Below, one piece after another: positions 26,449-36,137 of a DNA stretch of 64,000 bases. Positions within the stretch are counted from its first letter, which is position 1; every line of letters starts with the position of its first letter. This DNA is from Paenisporosarcina sp. HGH0030 (lineage in GTDB: Bacteria > Bacillota > Bacilli > Bacillales_A > Planococcaceae), in the NCBI RefSeq assembly GCF_000411295.1, contig NZ_KE150421.1:1221645-1285644 (forward strand), written 5' to 3'. A program made the position numbers and the translations under genes. The notes below the pieces were generated by a model. That model made no database searches and was not told the origin of the DNA. It saw only the letters and a program-made list of their open reading frames with translations.

Positions 26449-26979
26449 TTATTCGTCTGTTTGATCAAAATACTTTGCTAAATCAGCAAGTCTAGGATCC
26501 AATTTTTTATGTTCATTCTCTTCTTTAGCAGACAATTCCTCATCAGTTAAGTATGACCAGCTTTTTCCGCCCGGAATCGGTTGATGCTCTGCATCTTCCT
26601 TAAACACTTGTATCGGAATTTCGACAAGAATCAATTCTTCAAATACAGGGTCGACATTAACAACATCGCCTTCTACATAATGAATTTCTCCATCGTCTTC
26701 CTTATGTGTTTCCGACCAGCTGAAAATCTCATCTGTTTGAATATCAAACGGATACTCAACATCTTCCCACGTGCGAGCACATGGTAAGGTAAGGGTGCCT
26801 GTCAGTTGAAAATGACAAGTCATTTGCGCTGCACCAAATGTGCAGTGCCCTTTTACATGAACGGGTGAAATTTTCCGGATGTCCGGGTTACGTTCCATCA
26901 CTTCATCCAATTGAATCGTTTCATCAATTGGCATCCCGTCATGGCGATATTTAGATAGTTGATGAATTGCCCATTTCAT
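26449..26979 (-). CDS. ylbN: DUF177 (YceD-family) protein YlbN
   Basis: A 176-residue acidic protein of the DUF177/YceD family, nearly always paired with rpmF. It has the conserved cysteine region (MTCHFQLTGTLTLPCART) and the central VEGDVVNVDPVFEELILVEIP. YceD homologues are linked to 23S rRNA accumulation in plants and bacteria; the exact function here is unknown. A consensus sigma-A promoter lies just upstream. Confidence 0.9.
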   Translation of the reverse strand: MKWAIHQLSKYRHDGMPIDETIQLDEVMERNPDIRKISPVHVKGHCTFGAAQMTCHFQLTGTLTLPCARTWEDVEYPFDIQTDEIFSWSETHKEDDGEIHYVEGDVVNVDPVFEELILVEIPIQVFKEDAEHQPIPGGKSWSYLTDEELSAKEENEHKKLDPRLADLAKYFDQTDE

Positions 26980-27008
26980 TCGTTTATCACCTCAAGACAA
27001 CAAAGTTG

Positions 27009-27037
27009 ATTATATAATGCAGAAAATTGGATGTCAA
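27009..27037 (-). promoter_or_regulatory. Consensus sigma-A promoter of ylbN-rpmF
   Basis: On the minus strand TTGACA (27032-27037) and TATAAT (27009-27014) are both perfect and 17 nt apart, 30 nt upstream of the ylbN start. This should be one of the strongest promoters in the window, fitting a ribosomal protein operon. Confidence 0.9.
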
Positions 27038-27046
27038 GATAATTTC

Positions 27047-27075
27047 TTGTCACTCCTTTTTTTGACCCGTATAAT
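27047..27075 (+). promoter_or_regulatory. Sigma-A promoter of tmcAL
   Basis: TTGTCA (27047-27052), 17 nt, TATAAT (27070-27075), 31 nt before the TTG start of tmcAL. It is divergent from the ylbN promoter, with -35 boxes about 10 nt apart. Confidence 0.8.
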
Positions 27076-27106
27076 CTAGAGTAAATGATATAAGGGGGTC
27101 ACAAGC

Positions 27107-28318
27107 TTGAAAGCAACTGGTGTAGTCGTCGAACATAATCCGTTTCATAACGGACACTTCTATCATATCAAAGAATCTCGCAAGAAGACAGCCGCAGATA
27201 TTATTATTGCTGTTATGAGCGGGAATTTTTTGCAACGAGGAGAACCTGCCCTGGTGGATAAATGGTCCAGGACAGAAATGGCTCTAAAAGCTGGCGTAGA
27301 TATCGTAATCGAGCTCCCTTACGTTTTTGCAACTGCACAAGCCAGTGACTTTGCACGTGGTTCAATTACACTGCTGGAAGCCCTTGAATGCGAAGCATTT
27401 TGTTTTGGAAGTGAGGAAGGGACAATTGAGCCTTTTACACGCTCATATGATGTCCTTACTACACAACAAGAGGCTTACCAAAATTCGATTAAACAATACA
27501 TGCAACTTGGATTAAGTTATCCAAAAGCATTAAACGAAGCTTATTCAGACATCACAACACACTTAAACTTGCCATTAGTTGACTTATCAAAACCAAATAA
27601 TATTCTCGGTTATCACTATATTGAAGCAGCCTGTCAGATGCAGGCACATATCAAGCCTGTAACCATTCAACGAATCGTGGCGAATTATCATGATAATGTT
27701 GATCAAGACCAATCCATCGCAAGCGCTACAGGTATCCGTAAGGCTCTATTCGACGATGGCTCGATTGAAGCATTGGGAAAATTCATGCCACACACCTCAT
27801 TGGAACAACTATTGAAGTGGAAAGACTCTATAGGGGTATTTGGCAGTTGGCAACAGTTCTGGCCCCTTCTACGACATACGATTATCCGTTCATCAACAAA
27901 AAACCTTGCTTCATATGCTGAAGTAACAGAAGGTATCGAGCATCTAATTCATGAAGCGGCAAGGGAATGCGAAACATTTGAAGATTTTATGAGCCGGGTA
28001 AAATCGAAGCGTTATACGTGGACACGCATACAACGAATGCTTACTCATATTTATACAGGCTTTACGTGGGAATCATTGAAAGAACATCAAAAGCCTACGT
28101 ATTTACGGGTTCTTGGCATGACTCAAAATGGACAAAAGTATTTGAGTGAAAAGAAAAAGAATCTTTCATTGCCACTCGTCAGTCGAGTTGCTGCAACAAA
28201 AGATTCTTTATTGGATTTAGACATTCATGCATCTGATTTATATCAATTGGGATTGCAATCACCAAAAATCAAACAACCGGTTGGAATGGATTATCGCAAA
28301 CCACCGATTATATTATAG
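27107..28318 (+). CDS. tmcAL: tRNA(Met) cytidine acetate ligase TmcAL (YlbM)
   Basis: Makes N4-acetylcytidine at the wobble base of elongator tRNA-Met from acetate and ATP. The 403-residue protein has the nucleotidyltransferase HIGH-type motif EHNPFHNGHFYHI at residues 9-21, the motif SGNFLQRGEPA and the PNNILGYHY segment. The start is a TTG with AGGGGGTC upstream, matching the family N terminus (KATGVVVEHNPFHNGH). It is divergent from ylbN, as in B. subtilis. Confidence 0.93.
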   Translation: MKATGVVVEHNPFHNGHFYHIKESRKKTAADIIIAVMSGNFLQRGEPALVDKWSRTEMALKAGVDIVIELPYVFATAQASDFARGSITLLEALECEAFCFGSEEGTIEPFTRSYDVLTTQQEAYQNSIKQYMQLGLSYPKALNEAYSDITTHLNLPLVDLSKPNNILGYHYIEAACQMQAHIKPVTIQRIVANYHDNVDQDQSIASATGIRKALFDDGSIEALGKFMPHTSLEQLLKWKDSIGVFGSWQQFWPLLRHTIIRSSTKNLASYAEVTEGIEHLIHEAARECETFEDFMSRVKSKRYTWTRIQRMLTHIYTGFTWESLKEHQKPTYLRVLGMTQNGQKYLSEKKKNLSLPLVSRVAATKDSLLDLDIHASDLYQLGLQSPKIKQPVGMDYRKPPIIL

Positions 28319-28394
28319 TTTATTAATTTTCATAAACATTCGTAATATATAACCGGGTGCGTTGGACTTTAACCAACTGCACCATAGCCCTACG

Positions 28395-28437
28395 AAAAAA
28401 ACTTGGCGAAGTGACTTTGTCACTTTGCCAAGTTTTT
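28395..28437. terminator. Bidirectional terminator between tmcAL and ylbL
   Basis: A 16-bp perfect stem (AACTTGGCGAAGTGAC and its complement) with a 3-nt loop, A-rich on the left and T-rich on the right, serves the two convergent genes. Confidence 0.9.
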
Positions 28438-28517
28438 AATTGTTCGGTTATGGTATTGCTACGTACAGACTTATAGAACAGTCGGAACCTATTCAACTTC
28501 ACATTAGTGGAACTAGA

Positions 28518-29567
28518 TTACTTTTTCTGTTCTAGCTTATCTAAATAAGCGAGTGCATCATCAACTGTTTTCACAGGCACGATTTTCATCGTCGAGCCTA
28601 TTTTTTCTGCTGATTCTTTTGCATCCAAATAATTTGATCTCAGTGTAGGATTATTTTTCAATACTTCCTCTGGTAACTCATCGTCAGGTGCAAAGAAAAT
28701 CTCGATATCTTCTTTATCGGCAGCAATGACTTTCAAGTCAATTCCACCGATCCGTCCCACCTCACCGTTTTCCTGCATGGTTCCGGTTCCCGCGATTTTA
28801 TAACCTTTTGTTAGATCCTCATCCAGTAACTGGTTCAAAATTTCCAATGTAAACATTAGTCCTGCAGATGGTCCTCCGATTTCGTCTGCCTTAATATTTA
28901 CTTTCGGTGTAGTCGTGATTTCTTTATCATCAGTAAAAGTGATTCCTAGACCAGCTCGGCTCTCATCAGTAGGAATCGGCTTCAATTCAACTTCAACTGA
29001 ATCTTTTTCTCCGTCACGTTCAATATGCAGTGTGACAATATCGCCTAATTTTTTCTGTTTTAAATAATCGATAATCCCTTGTTGATTATCACTCTTGACG
29101 TCATCGATTTGCAAGATTCGATCTCCAGGACTAAGTAAGCCGTCAGCCGCACCTTTCGGCAAGACATTTAAAACAAAGACACCTTTGGTTGTAATTTCAT
29201 AAGGTTTACCGGCTTTTTTGAATGCCACTTCTATCGCATTAAATTGTGATTGCGACATAAGATGGAGTTGACGAACATTATATTCTTCGTCATCCTCGTC
29301 AGGATTTCTAACTTGATTGGTTTGTAATATCTCTTGTTGGTCGGACACTTTCGCCCATGCATAAGTAAGAGGCGTTGCTTTCGATAAAGCGATGGTCATT
29401 AAACTCATCGACCCAGTATCATCCTCATCTCCACTTTCTACATCTACAAGCGGTTCAAGTGGATACGCCCCTCCGGGTTTTGTGATGTAAGCATCGACGG
29501 GATAAACTGTCCCGCTTATAAGTAAAATACAAACGATGAAAAAGCCAATTGTACTTTTCTTTGGCAT
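28518..29567 (-). CDS. ylbL: PDZ and Lon-like (S16) protease YlbL
   Basis: Secreted or membrane-tethered serine protease of 349 residues. There is a signal/anchor segment (residues 8-26), a PDZ domain (about 125-200, VFVLNVLPKGAADGLLSPGDRI) and a Lon-type proteolytic domain with the serine motif GGPSAGLMF (about 237-245) and the lysine in GGIDLKVIAA, the Ser-Lys dyad. In B. subtilis YlbL is known to degrade the cell-division inhibitor YneA. It lies between convergent tmcAL and divergent ylbJ. Confidence 0.92.
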   Translation of the reverse strand: MPKKSTIGFFIVCILLISGTVYPVDAYITKPGGAYPLEPLVDVESGDEDDTGSMSLMTIALSKATPLTYAWAKVSDQQEILQTNQVRNPDEDDEEYNVRQLHLMSQSQFNAIEVAFKKAGKPYEITTKGVFVLNVLPKGAADGLLSPGDRILQIDDVKSDNQQGIIDYLKQKKLGDIVTLHIERDGEKDSVEVELKPIPTDESRAGLGITFTDDKEITTTPKVNIKADEIGGPSAGLMFTLEILNQLLDEDLTKGYKIAGTGTMQENGEVGRIGGIDLKVIAADKEDIEIFFAPDDELPEEVLKNNPTLRSNYLDAKESAEKIGSTMKIVPVKTVDDALAYLDKLEQKK

Positions 29568-29667
29568 GTACCCTCACCTCCATGATGACAAGCTTACTTT
29601 TTGCATATACATAGTGTAGCACTTTCACTTTACTTCTGACAAAACGGTTGAAACGGGGAAATTTCAC

Positions 29668-30558
29668 ATGCTACATAAGACCAATTTATTCATTTGTTGG
29701 TTTCTCATGATTTTGTTTATCTTCATGCCTGGGATAGCTCATCAAGGTTCACAGCTCGGACTTCAGGTTTTTCTTAAACGTCTTTTACCATATTTATTAC
29801 CTTACTTAGTCGTTTCTCAATGGCTACTGTATGAACTCTACAAAAAAAATAAATGGCAATCCCACGTTGGCAACAGCATCAAAGTATATGCGATAGGAGC
29901 GTTTGGTGGATTCCCTACCGGTGCGGCAACTATTTCGACCTTGTCGCAGGCAAGCATGATCAGTAAGCGTCATGCAAGTCACTTACTTGGAATTTGCCAT
30001 GCGCCTAGCCCCATGTTTGTGGTAGGCGTGGTTGGGAGTCAATTTCTGTTATCCGCCAACACAGGTATTCTATTAATGGTACTTTTACATACGATCAATT
30101 TGTTATTTTTAGTTTTCCTTCATTTATTCATTCCACTACCAAGCATCTCAAAAAATGATAACATAGCCAAGCCAGTTACTTCCCCTTTAAGCGAAGGGAT
30201 TCACCAAGCTGCCTCCATTTTGCTTTTGGTAGCTACTACGGTAGTCTTCTTCACTACTATCAGTACAGTTATCAGGGAAATAATGGGGGTCGTGTTCAAT
30301 GGTATCCCTCATCAGGTAACAGTTTTCATTTATTCACTATTTGAGATGACTGCAGGGCTCGAAGTTGCACATCAATTATTTAATATGGCACCCTTTTTTC
30401 CTCTTCTGGCAGTAATCATTCTATCTTTCAATGGTTTAAGCATACATATGCAAATCATGGTGTTGGCGAAATCAGCCAAACTTTCGTTAAAACCTTATGT
30501 CGTATATCGACTGATTCATTTTCTTCTATTTGTTGGGTGTTGTTATTTAATACTTTAA
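29668..30558 (+). CDS. ylbJ: Sporulation membrane protein YlbJ-like
   Basis: An integral membrane protein of 296 residues with about eight hydrophobic segments and two related halves. GAFGGFPTGAATISTLSQ followed by HAPSPMFVVGVVGSQF matches the nucleoside-recognition (Gate) fold of YlbJ. B. subtilis YlbJ, a sigma-E-controlled protein needed for heat-resistant spores, is about 400 residues, so this version is clearly shorter, mainly in the central loop. Position between ylbL and coaD is conserved. A CATAGTGT sequence about 40 nt upstream could be a sigma-E -10, without a clear -35. Confidence 0.8.
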   Translation: MLHKTNLFICWFLMILFIFMPGIAHQGSQLGLQVFLKRLLPYLLPYLVVSQWLLYELYKKNKWQSHVGNSIKVYAIGAFGGFPTGAATISTLSQASMISKRHASHLLGICHAPSPMFVVGVVGSQFLLSANTGILLMVLLHTINLLFLVFLHLFIPLPSISKNDNIAKPVTSPLSEGIHQAASILLLVATTVVFFTTISTVIREIMGVVFNGIPHQVTVFIYSLFEMTAGLEVAHQLFNMAPFFPLLAVIILSFNGLSIHMQIMVLAKSAKLSLKPYVVYRLIHFLLFVGCCYLIL

Positions 30559-30644
30559 AAGAAAGGGCATTGGATGCAGATGCTCAAGAGCTTCTCCTGA
30601 AATCTAAGCTTTATTGAAAAAAGGTGCTTGCAACAGGACATATG

Positions 30645-30673
30645 AAAAGAATCACGCAAAATCATTGCGTGAT

Positions 30674-30675
<2 letters not shown>
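30645..30675 (-). terminator. Terminator of coaD overlapping its stop codon
   Basis: GAATCACGCAA pairs with TTGCGTGATTC, followed leftward by TTTTC. The right arm reaches into the coaD stop codon. The stem may also stop transcription from ylbJ on the other side. Confidence 0.75.
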
Positions 30676-31721
<1,046 letters not shown>

Positions 31722-31838
31722 GACGTTCCTCCTTGTCCGATTCATCGGTTATTGAAAAGCCATTTCTGACTTTATTTTCATATGCTTCATGCTACAAGCC
31801 ATGATAAGATGGCTATTGAAAGGATGTGTTATTTTCTC

Positions 31839-32228
31839 ATGATTCAACGCTTTATTGAACTAGGAGAAGGTTATAGCGATATTTATGAATGGATTGAATT
31901 ATTAAAAACCAACGAGCACCGTTTTCATCGTGTATGTATTTTGACATCCGTATCGAAAGACGTCAAAAAATTGAGCATCGCTCTTATATTAAAACCTGTA
32001 GATGATAGTAAATTCACGCCGATTTACTTCTGTCGCGAAGGGATTGAATACTCGGAAGAAAAACCGAGCAAACGCATCCAACTAATTGAAAAAACGCTGC
32101 AGGAAAGAAATTATTCCCCACACCGTCTCGAAGTTAAGCATTCATCTTATTTTGCTGAGCCCGCTTTGTACCATCAATATTTAATCGGGTTGTTTAGATT
32201 GCATCACATTTTGCCGCCTTTAAGCTAA
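31839..32228 (+). CDS. Conserved hypothetical protein (DUF7147-like)
   Basis: A soluble protein of about 129 residues that starts MIQRFIELGEGYSDIYEWIE and contains PIYFCREGIEYSEEKPSKR and a C-terminal SYFAEPALYHQYLIGLFRL. I recognise it as a short Bacillales protein sometimes misnamed methylthioribose kinase, now treated as a domain of unknown function; the name is from memory. It lacks kinase motifs. The ATG at 31839 is chosen by similarity; the ribosome site is weak. It ends 1 nt before the convergent ylbG stop. Confidence 0.65.
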   Translation: MIQRFIELGEGYSDIYEWIELLKTNEHRFHRVCILTSVSKDVKKLSIALILKPVDDSKFTPIYFCREGIEYSEEKPSKRIQLIEKTLQERNYSPHRLEVKHSSYFAEPALYHQYLIGLFRLHHILPPLS

Positions 32229-32229
32229 G

Positions 32230-32502
32230 TTATAAGCCCGTTTTATAGTCATATTCTTTTGCTTTGTCCGGTTTAGAATTTTCATATTCAGTTTTGACAA
32301 ACGGACGGTAGGAAGGACTGACTTCTTTTACAAACGGGAGTTTTTGTAATTTCGTTGAAATCGCTTCAATTTGATCGAGGTCGCAATACATTACGACATA
32401 CTTTAATTTTCGGGAAATATATTGAACATGTCCATATTTCCTCAGCGACTTCGCTTGTTTTAAATGATGTACATATACAATTAATCCTTGTCGTTCATTC
32501 AT
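32230..32502 (-). CDS. ylbG: YlbG family protein (UPF0298)
   Basis: A 90-residue protein matching YlbG: N-terminal [20 protein letters not shown], then YVSRKLKYV-like ([17 protein letters not shown]) and [16 protein letters not shown]. Function unknown. It lies between ylbF and rsmD, as in B. subtilis. An AGAGGGA site precedes the ATG. Confidence 0.9.
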   Translation of the reverse strand: MNERQGLIVYVHHLKQAKSLRKYGHVQYISRKLKYVVMYCDLDQIEAISTKLQKLPFVKEVSPSYRPFVKTEYENSKPDKAKEYDYKTGL

Positions 32503-32568
32503 GCGAGTTCCCTCTTTTCTTACTTAAAAGAATACCATATGAAAGAAAACGTTCGCAACCGCTTGAAG

Positions 32569-32598
32569 CTGACAGTTTGCTATACTTTCCTTTATAAT
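32569..32598 (+). promoter_or_regulatory. Sigma-A promoter of the glycerophosphodiesterase gene
   Basis: CTGACA (32569-32574), 18 nt, TATAAT (32593-32598), followed 34 nt later by the ATG. Confidence 0.65.
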
Positions 32599-32632
32599 GG
32601 GGAAAGCAAGTTTGCATGAGGAGGAATTAGAC

Positions 32633-33541
32633 ATGGGAAAGAAAACGAAAGTAGCATTCGCAATCGCCGCAGCTGGTGCTGCTGCCTGGGCAGGCTCTAA
32701 AGCCATCTCAAAACCTCAAAAACGCCCTGATAAAGAAGCACTTCAATATGAACATCCGATTATCTTAGCTCATCGTGGAGGTTCTCTGATTGCTCCAGAA
32801 AACTCCATGATAGCTTTCAAAAAAGCAGCTGAACTTGGAGTTCATGGATTTGAAATCGATATTCGCTTGACAAAAGATGAAGAAATCGTGGTTTTCCATG
32901 ACGAATATGTAGATCGTACCACTGACGGTGCAGGACGTGTTGCAGATATGACACTTTCTGAACTTAAGGCTTTTGATCTGGGTTATCAGTTTATTAATGA
33001 GCAGCAAGAATATGAATATCGTGGACAAGGCTTAACTGCTATCACGCTACGTGAGCTATTTGAAGCATTCCCACAAATGTTGATTAACATCGATATGAAG
33101 GATTCTCCTGAAACGTATGAAGGTAGCTTGATTCCTTCAAAATTATGGCGTTTGATAGAAGAACTTGGTGCTCAAAACCGTGTGGTTGTCACGAGCTTCC
33201 ATGACGAGCAAATCGATCGTTTCAACCTGTATGCTCAAAATTCGGTGGCACTTGGTGCAGGAGAAAACGAAGTGCGTAAAGCGTATTCTGCCTACACAAG
33301 TCAGTTCGGACATTTGTATCATCCTCGTGTAGACGTCTTTCAAATTCCAGTGAAATCCGGTGTTTTCCCACTTGATGGAGAAGGTTTTATCAACTTCCTG
33401 AGCAAACTGAATGTTCCCGTTCACTACTGGACAATCAATGATCCTCAAGTAATGCAGCGTTTGTTGCAATCAGGTGCAAAAGGAATTGTTACAGATCGTC
33501 CAGATTTAGCCGTTGCGTTACTGGCAGAACATATTGCATAA
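32633..33541 (+). CDS. Glycerophosphodiester phosphodiesterase family protein
   Basis: Hydrolyses glycerophosphodiesters to glycerol 3-phosphate and an alcohol. The 302-residue protein has an N-terminal hydrophobic segment (about residues 7-22) that would anchor or export it, then the GDPD TIM barrel with HRGGSLIAPENSMIAF (metal and catalytic His), FEIDIRLTKDEEIVVFHD and the C-terminal VHYWTINDPQ...GIVTDRPD. GAGGAGG precedes the ATG. The gene is not at this place in B. subtilis, so it is an insertion relative to that order, between ylbG and ylbF. Confidence 0.9.
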   Translation: MGKKTKVAFAIAAAGAAAWAGSKAISKPQKRPDKEALQYEHPIILAHRGGSLIAPENSMIAFKKAAELGVHGFEIDIRLTKDEEIVVFHDEYVDRTTDGAGRVADMTLSELKAFDLGYQFINEQQEYEYRGQGLTAITLRELFEAFPQMLINIDMKDSPETYEGSLIPSKLWRLIEELGAQNRVVVTSFHDEQIDRFNLYAQNSVALGAGENEVRKAYSAYTSQFGHLYHPRVDVFQIPVKSGVFPLDGEGFINFLSKLNVPVHYWTINDPQVMQRLLQSGAKGIVTDRPDLAVALLAEHIA

Positions 33542-33580
33542 GAAAATGTGTATAAGCTAAAACTTTCTTTAAGAATAAGA

Positions 33581-33613
33581 AAAAGGATGTGCACATTACG
33601 CGCACATCCTTTT
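33581..33613 (+). terminator. Terminator after the glycerophosphodiesterase gene
   Basis: AAGGATGTGC pairs with GCACATCCTT, preceded by A and followed by TTTTG. The A-rich left side may let it also serve ylbF on the other strand. Confidence 0.8.
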
Positions 33614-33662
33614 GTTATGTCCGGCTCAAGAGCAGTTACGCACCCAAGCTACAATCTTTTAT

Positions 33663-34115
33663 TTAAGCTGAACAGCCACAAGAACCACCAGTTCCACAGC
33701 TTCCTGTACTACAAGAAGAGGCAGCTGAAGCGAAGAACGGATTGCTGACAGGGACCTTGACAGATTCAGATACAGTTTTTCCTATTAATAAGCTGACTTC
33801 ATCCAACAAATCTTGCAATTCGTTTTCAGCCAGTCTTAAATTAGCGACACGTTCATTCATATCAAGTGCGCGTTTTTGTACTCGAATAGACTTCATCACG
33901 TGCTGATAGTCCGGATGATACTTTCCGAAGCGTTGAACATCTTCATACTGCTCTTTTAAACGAGAAAAAGAAGCAATCTGTCTATTTAATAATTCGTCTG
34001 TATAAACGGCGAAATATGCTTCTTTGAAGCGTTCTACTTGCTCGGAGGATAAAATCATCTGTGTTAAACTATCTCCTTCATCCATGATGTTTGCCCATTC
34101 TGATGTCATCATCAT
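33663..34115 (-). CDS. ylbF: YlbF (RicF), Y-complex subunit
   Basis: A helical 150-residue protein. The C terminus is cysteine-rich (SSCSTGSCGTGGSCGCSA, four Cys). In B. subtilis YlbF forms a complex with YmcA and YaaT that binds 4Fe-4S clusters, affects phosphorelay and biofilm entry, and assists mRNA processing with RNase Y; the C-terminal cysteines contribute to cluster binding. Of three consecutive ATG codons I choose the first (34115), 8 nt after GGAGG. Confidence 0.88.
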   Translation of the reverse strand: MMMTSEWANIMDEGDSLTQMILSSEQVERFKEAYFAVYTDELLNRQIASFSRLKEQYEDVQRFGKYHPDYQHVMKSIRVQKRALDMNERVANLRLAENELQDLLDEVSLLIGKTVSESVKVPVSNPFFASAASSCSTGSCGTGGSCGCSA

Positions 34116-34202
34116 CGGACATTCCTCCAATCTATTTTAATCATAACAGATTGGACTCATAAAATAAAAGACCTGCATTTGCTAAAAGTTAGGAGAAACA
34201 AC

Positions 34203-34691
34203 ATGAAAAAATCAGTACGTAATCAACTCGAAAACATATTAATTCATGCATCAACCGAAGATGTCTCTACGTTATCAAAATGGTTGGAAGGCTTTGAGAA
34301 GAAACAAAGTGGTGATCTTTCCACTTATTTAGGCGCTACTTTGCATATGGAGAAGAAATTAAGCGATGATTCTTGCACGATATCCATCCCAATAACTCCT
34401 TATATTCATAACACTCTTCATATCCCTCACGGTGGTATTCTGGCCGTTATGCTTGATACCGCGATGGGTGTCCTCGCAAATCATTCACTATCTGAAGAAT
34501 TTGCCGCTGTAACCATGAACTTATCCATTAACTATTTGGCGACGGCCACGGAAGGTCATTTACATGCACGTGCTACTTTTTCACATAAAGGACGCCAGAC
34601 GATGGTGGTTACCGGTGAAATTACGGACGACAATGGCAAGAAGCTTGCGGTTGGCAATGGATCATTTTTCGTGGTTCCCCGCCATCGGTAA
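34203..34691 (+). CDS. Hotdog-fold thioesterase (PaaI-like)
   Basis: A 162-residue single hotdog domain with the family signature HIPHGGILAVMLDTAMG (about residues 78-94) and a following VTMNLSINYLATA. Members hydrolyse acyl-CoA or aromatic acyl-CoA thioesters; the substrate is unknown. TAGGAG lies 7 nt before the ATG. Its last 30 nt overlap the end of the convergent murE-like gene. Confidence 0.82.
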   Translation: MKKSVRNQLENILIHASTEDVSTLSKWLEGFEKKQSGDLSTYLGATLHMEKKLSDDSCTISIPITPYIHNTLHIPHGGILAVMLDTAMGVLANHSLSEEFAAVTMNLSINYLATATEGHLHARATFSHKGRQTMVVTGEITDDNGKKLAVGNGSFFVVPRHR

Positions 34692-36137
34692 CGTCGATAA
34701 TATTAGCAGAACGGTTTGTTCGTCTGAAAAAGGGATAACTTGATCGCCAATATGTTGAGTGGACTCATGACCCTTCCCTGCTATACAGAGTAAATCTCCA
34801 GGTTTGCAATACCGAAGCGCTTGTTGAATCGCAGCTGCTCGATCGACTTCGATATGGATCTTGGAAGTCTCCGGCAAATTTCCAACGATTTGCTGGCAGA
34901 TTTTCAGAGGATCCTCTAATCGGGGGTTATCTGATGTCACCCACATGCTATGTGAGTAAAATGCTGCAATCTCTCCCATAGCACTTCGCTTCGCTTGGTC
35001 GCGATTTCCTCCGCATCCGAATACAACAAGTAATCGTCCTTCAGTAATTCTTGATGCTGAAGAAAGTAGATGTTGCAGAGCTTCTGGTGTATGCGCATAA
35101 TCTATGACTACTTGAAAAGGTTTTTTTAAGATGAATTGAAATCTGCCAGGGGGTAAAGTAATGTTGGGGAGTAGCGGAATAATTGATGACATCGGAATAT
35201 CCAATTGTCGTATAGTCGCAATTGCAGCCGCTATATTTGAGATATTATAGAGTCCTGTAAAACCAACTTCCACGTCATAGCCATCACAATCTCCTTCATC
35301 GAATATTGTCACATTCGTTGATACTGGCTTTATTTCTTTCAGCTGGATGAATTCTTCGCCAAACCAATTCAGTTCTTTCGTGCATTCTTTTCCTTTTTCC
35401 AACCAAAAAGAATCGTCTTTATTCACAACAACTTTTCGGCTTATATCCATTAATTTGCATTTTGCTTTTTTATAGGACTCAATGCCTTCATGATCTTCAA
35501 GATGATCATGTCCTAGATTTAGAAATACCCCTTGTTGGATTGAACAATGGTCCAGTCGGTGCTGTGCTAATCCCATCGATGAAGCTTCAATTATGACATG
35601 TGTAATGTTCATTTTTAACAGTCGGGCAAAGGTTTGATGGAGATGTGAAGCAGACCATGTAGTGAGTGATGGAAAATTCTCATCAACTTTTTTTCCATTT
35701 ATAAAAAGTCCTAATGTACCGATTACTGCTGTTTGGTAGCCAAGCATCGTGAGCATTTGACCTATCATATGGCTTACCGTTGTCTTACCATTGGTTCCAG
35801 TCACCGCCACCACGTGCAATTGTTTTGATGGATTCCCATGAACACGGGCACAAGCATGAGAAAGAAAGGTCCTAGTGTTTGGCACGATGCCAAACGCCAC
35901 CTCTCTACACATTTTTTCATGTTCTCGATCTTCCGCAATAATACAGACCGCCCCGTTTTCGATTGCCTCATTTATATAAGTAGCACCATTGGCATTTTTC
36001 CCTTTAATAACTACAAAGACATCACCGGCTTGAATTTCCTTGGAATTTTCTTTGACCCCACATATGATTTCATTAAAGGATCCGTGTAACCACGTACACG
36101 GCCAGTCTTTTAATAAATCGGCAATGACCAAAGTCAT
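34662..36137 (-). CDS. murE: MurE-type UDP-MurNAc-tripeptide synthetase with DAP-adding signature
   Basis: Cytoplasmic ligase that adds the third residue to UDP-MurNAc-L-Ala-D-Glu. The 491-residue protein has ATP loop VAVTGTNGKTTVSHM (about residues 108-122), the SSMGLAQHRL and DHLEDHEGIESYKKAK segments (carbamylated lysine region), and the substrate motif DNPRLEDP with IAGKGHE near the end. DNPR marks meso-diaminopimelate-adding MurE; L-lysine enzymes usually have DNPA or similar. It lies far from the division cluster, which has no murE here, between ylbC and ylbF, divergent from a lone aspartokinase domain. ATG 36137 has GGAGGGG upstream; longer in-frame starts are rejected. A sporulation-type -10 lies upstream. 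A cortex-specific role is inference. Confidence 0.88.
   Translation of the reverse strand: MTLVIADLLKDWPCTWLHGSFNEIICGVKENSKEIQAGDVFVVIKGKNANGATYINEAIENGAVCIIAEDREHEKMCREVAFGIVPNTRTFLSHACARVHGNPSKQLHVVAVTGTNGKTTVSHMIGQMLTMLGYQTAVIGTLGLFINGKKVDENFPSLTTWSASHLHQTFARLLKMNITHVIIEASSMGLAQHRLDHCSIQQGVFLNLGHDHLEDHEGIESYKKAKCKLMDISRKVVVNKDDSFWLEKGKECTKELNWFGEEFIQLKEIKPVSTNVTIFDEGDCDGYDVEVGFTGLYNISNIAAAIATIRQLDIPMSSIIPLLPNITLPPGRFQFILKKPFQVVIDYAHTPEALQHLLSSASRITEGRLLVVFGCGGNRDQAKRSAMGEIAAFYSHSMWVTSDNPRLEDPLKICQQIVGNLPETSKIHIEVDRAAAIQQALRYCKPGDLLCIAGKGHESTQHIGDQVIPFSDEQTVLLILSTLPMAGNHEK

Noticed and set aside
28357-28384. Possible tRNA gene
   Set aside because: Only one arm is present; no acceptor stem, T-arm or CCA, and the base before the would-be anticodon is C instead of T.
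33663-33760. Frameshift or contamination signal in the Cys/Gly-rich tail of YlbF
   Set aside because: A cysteine-bearing tail is normal for YlbF and serves iron-sulfur cluster binding.
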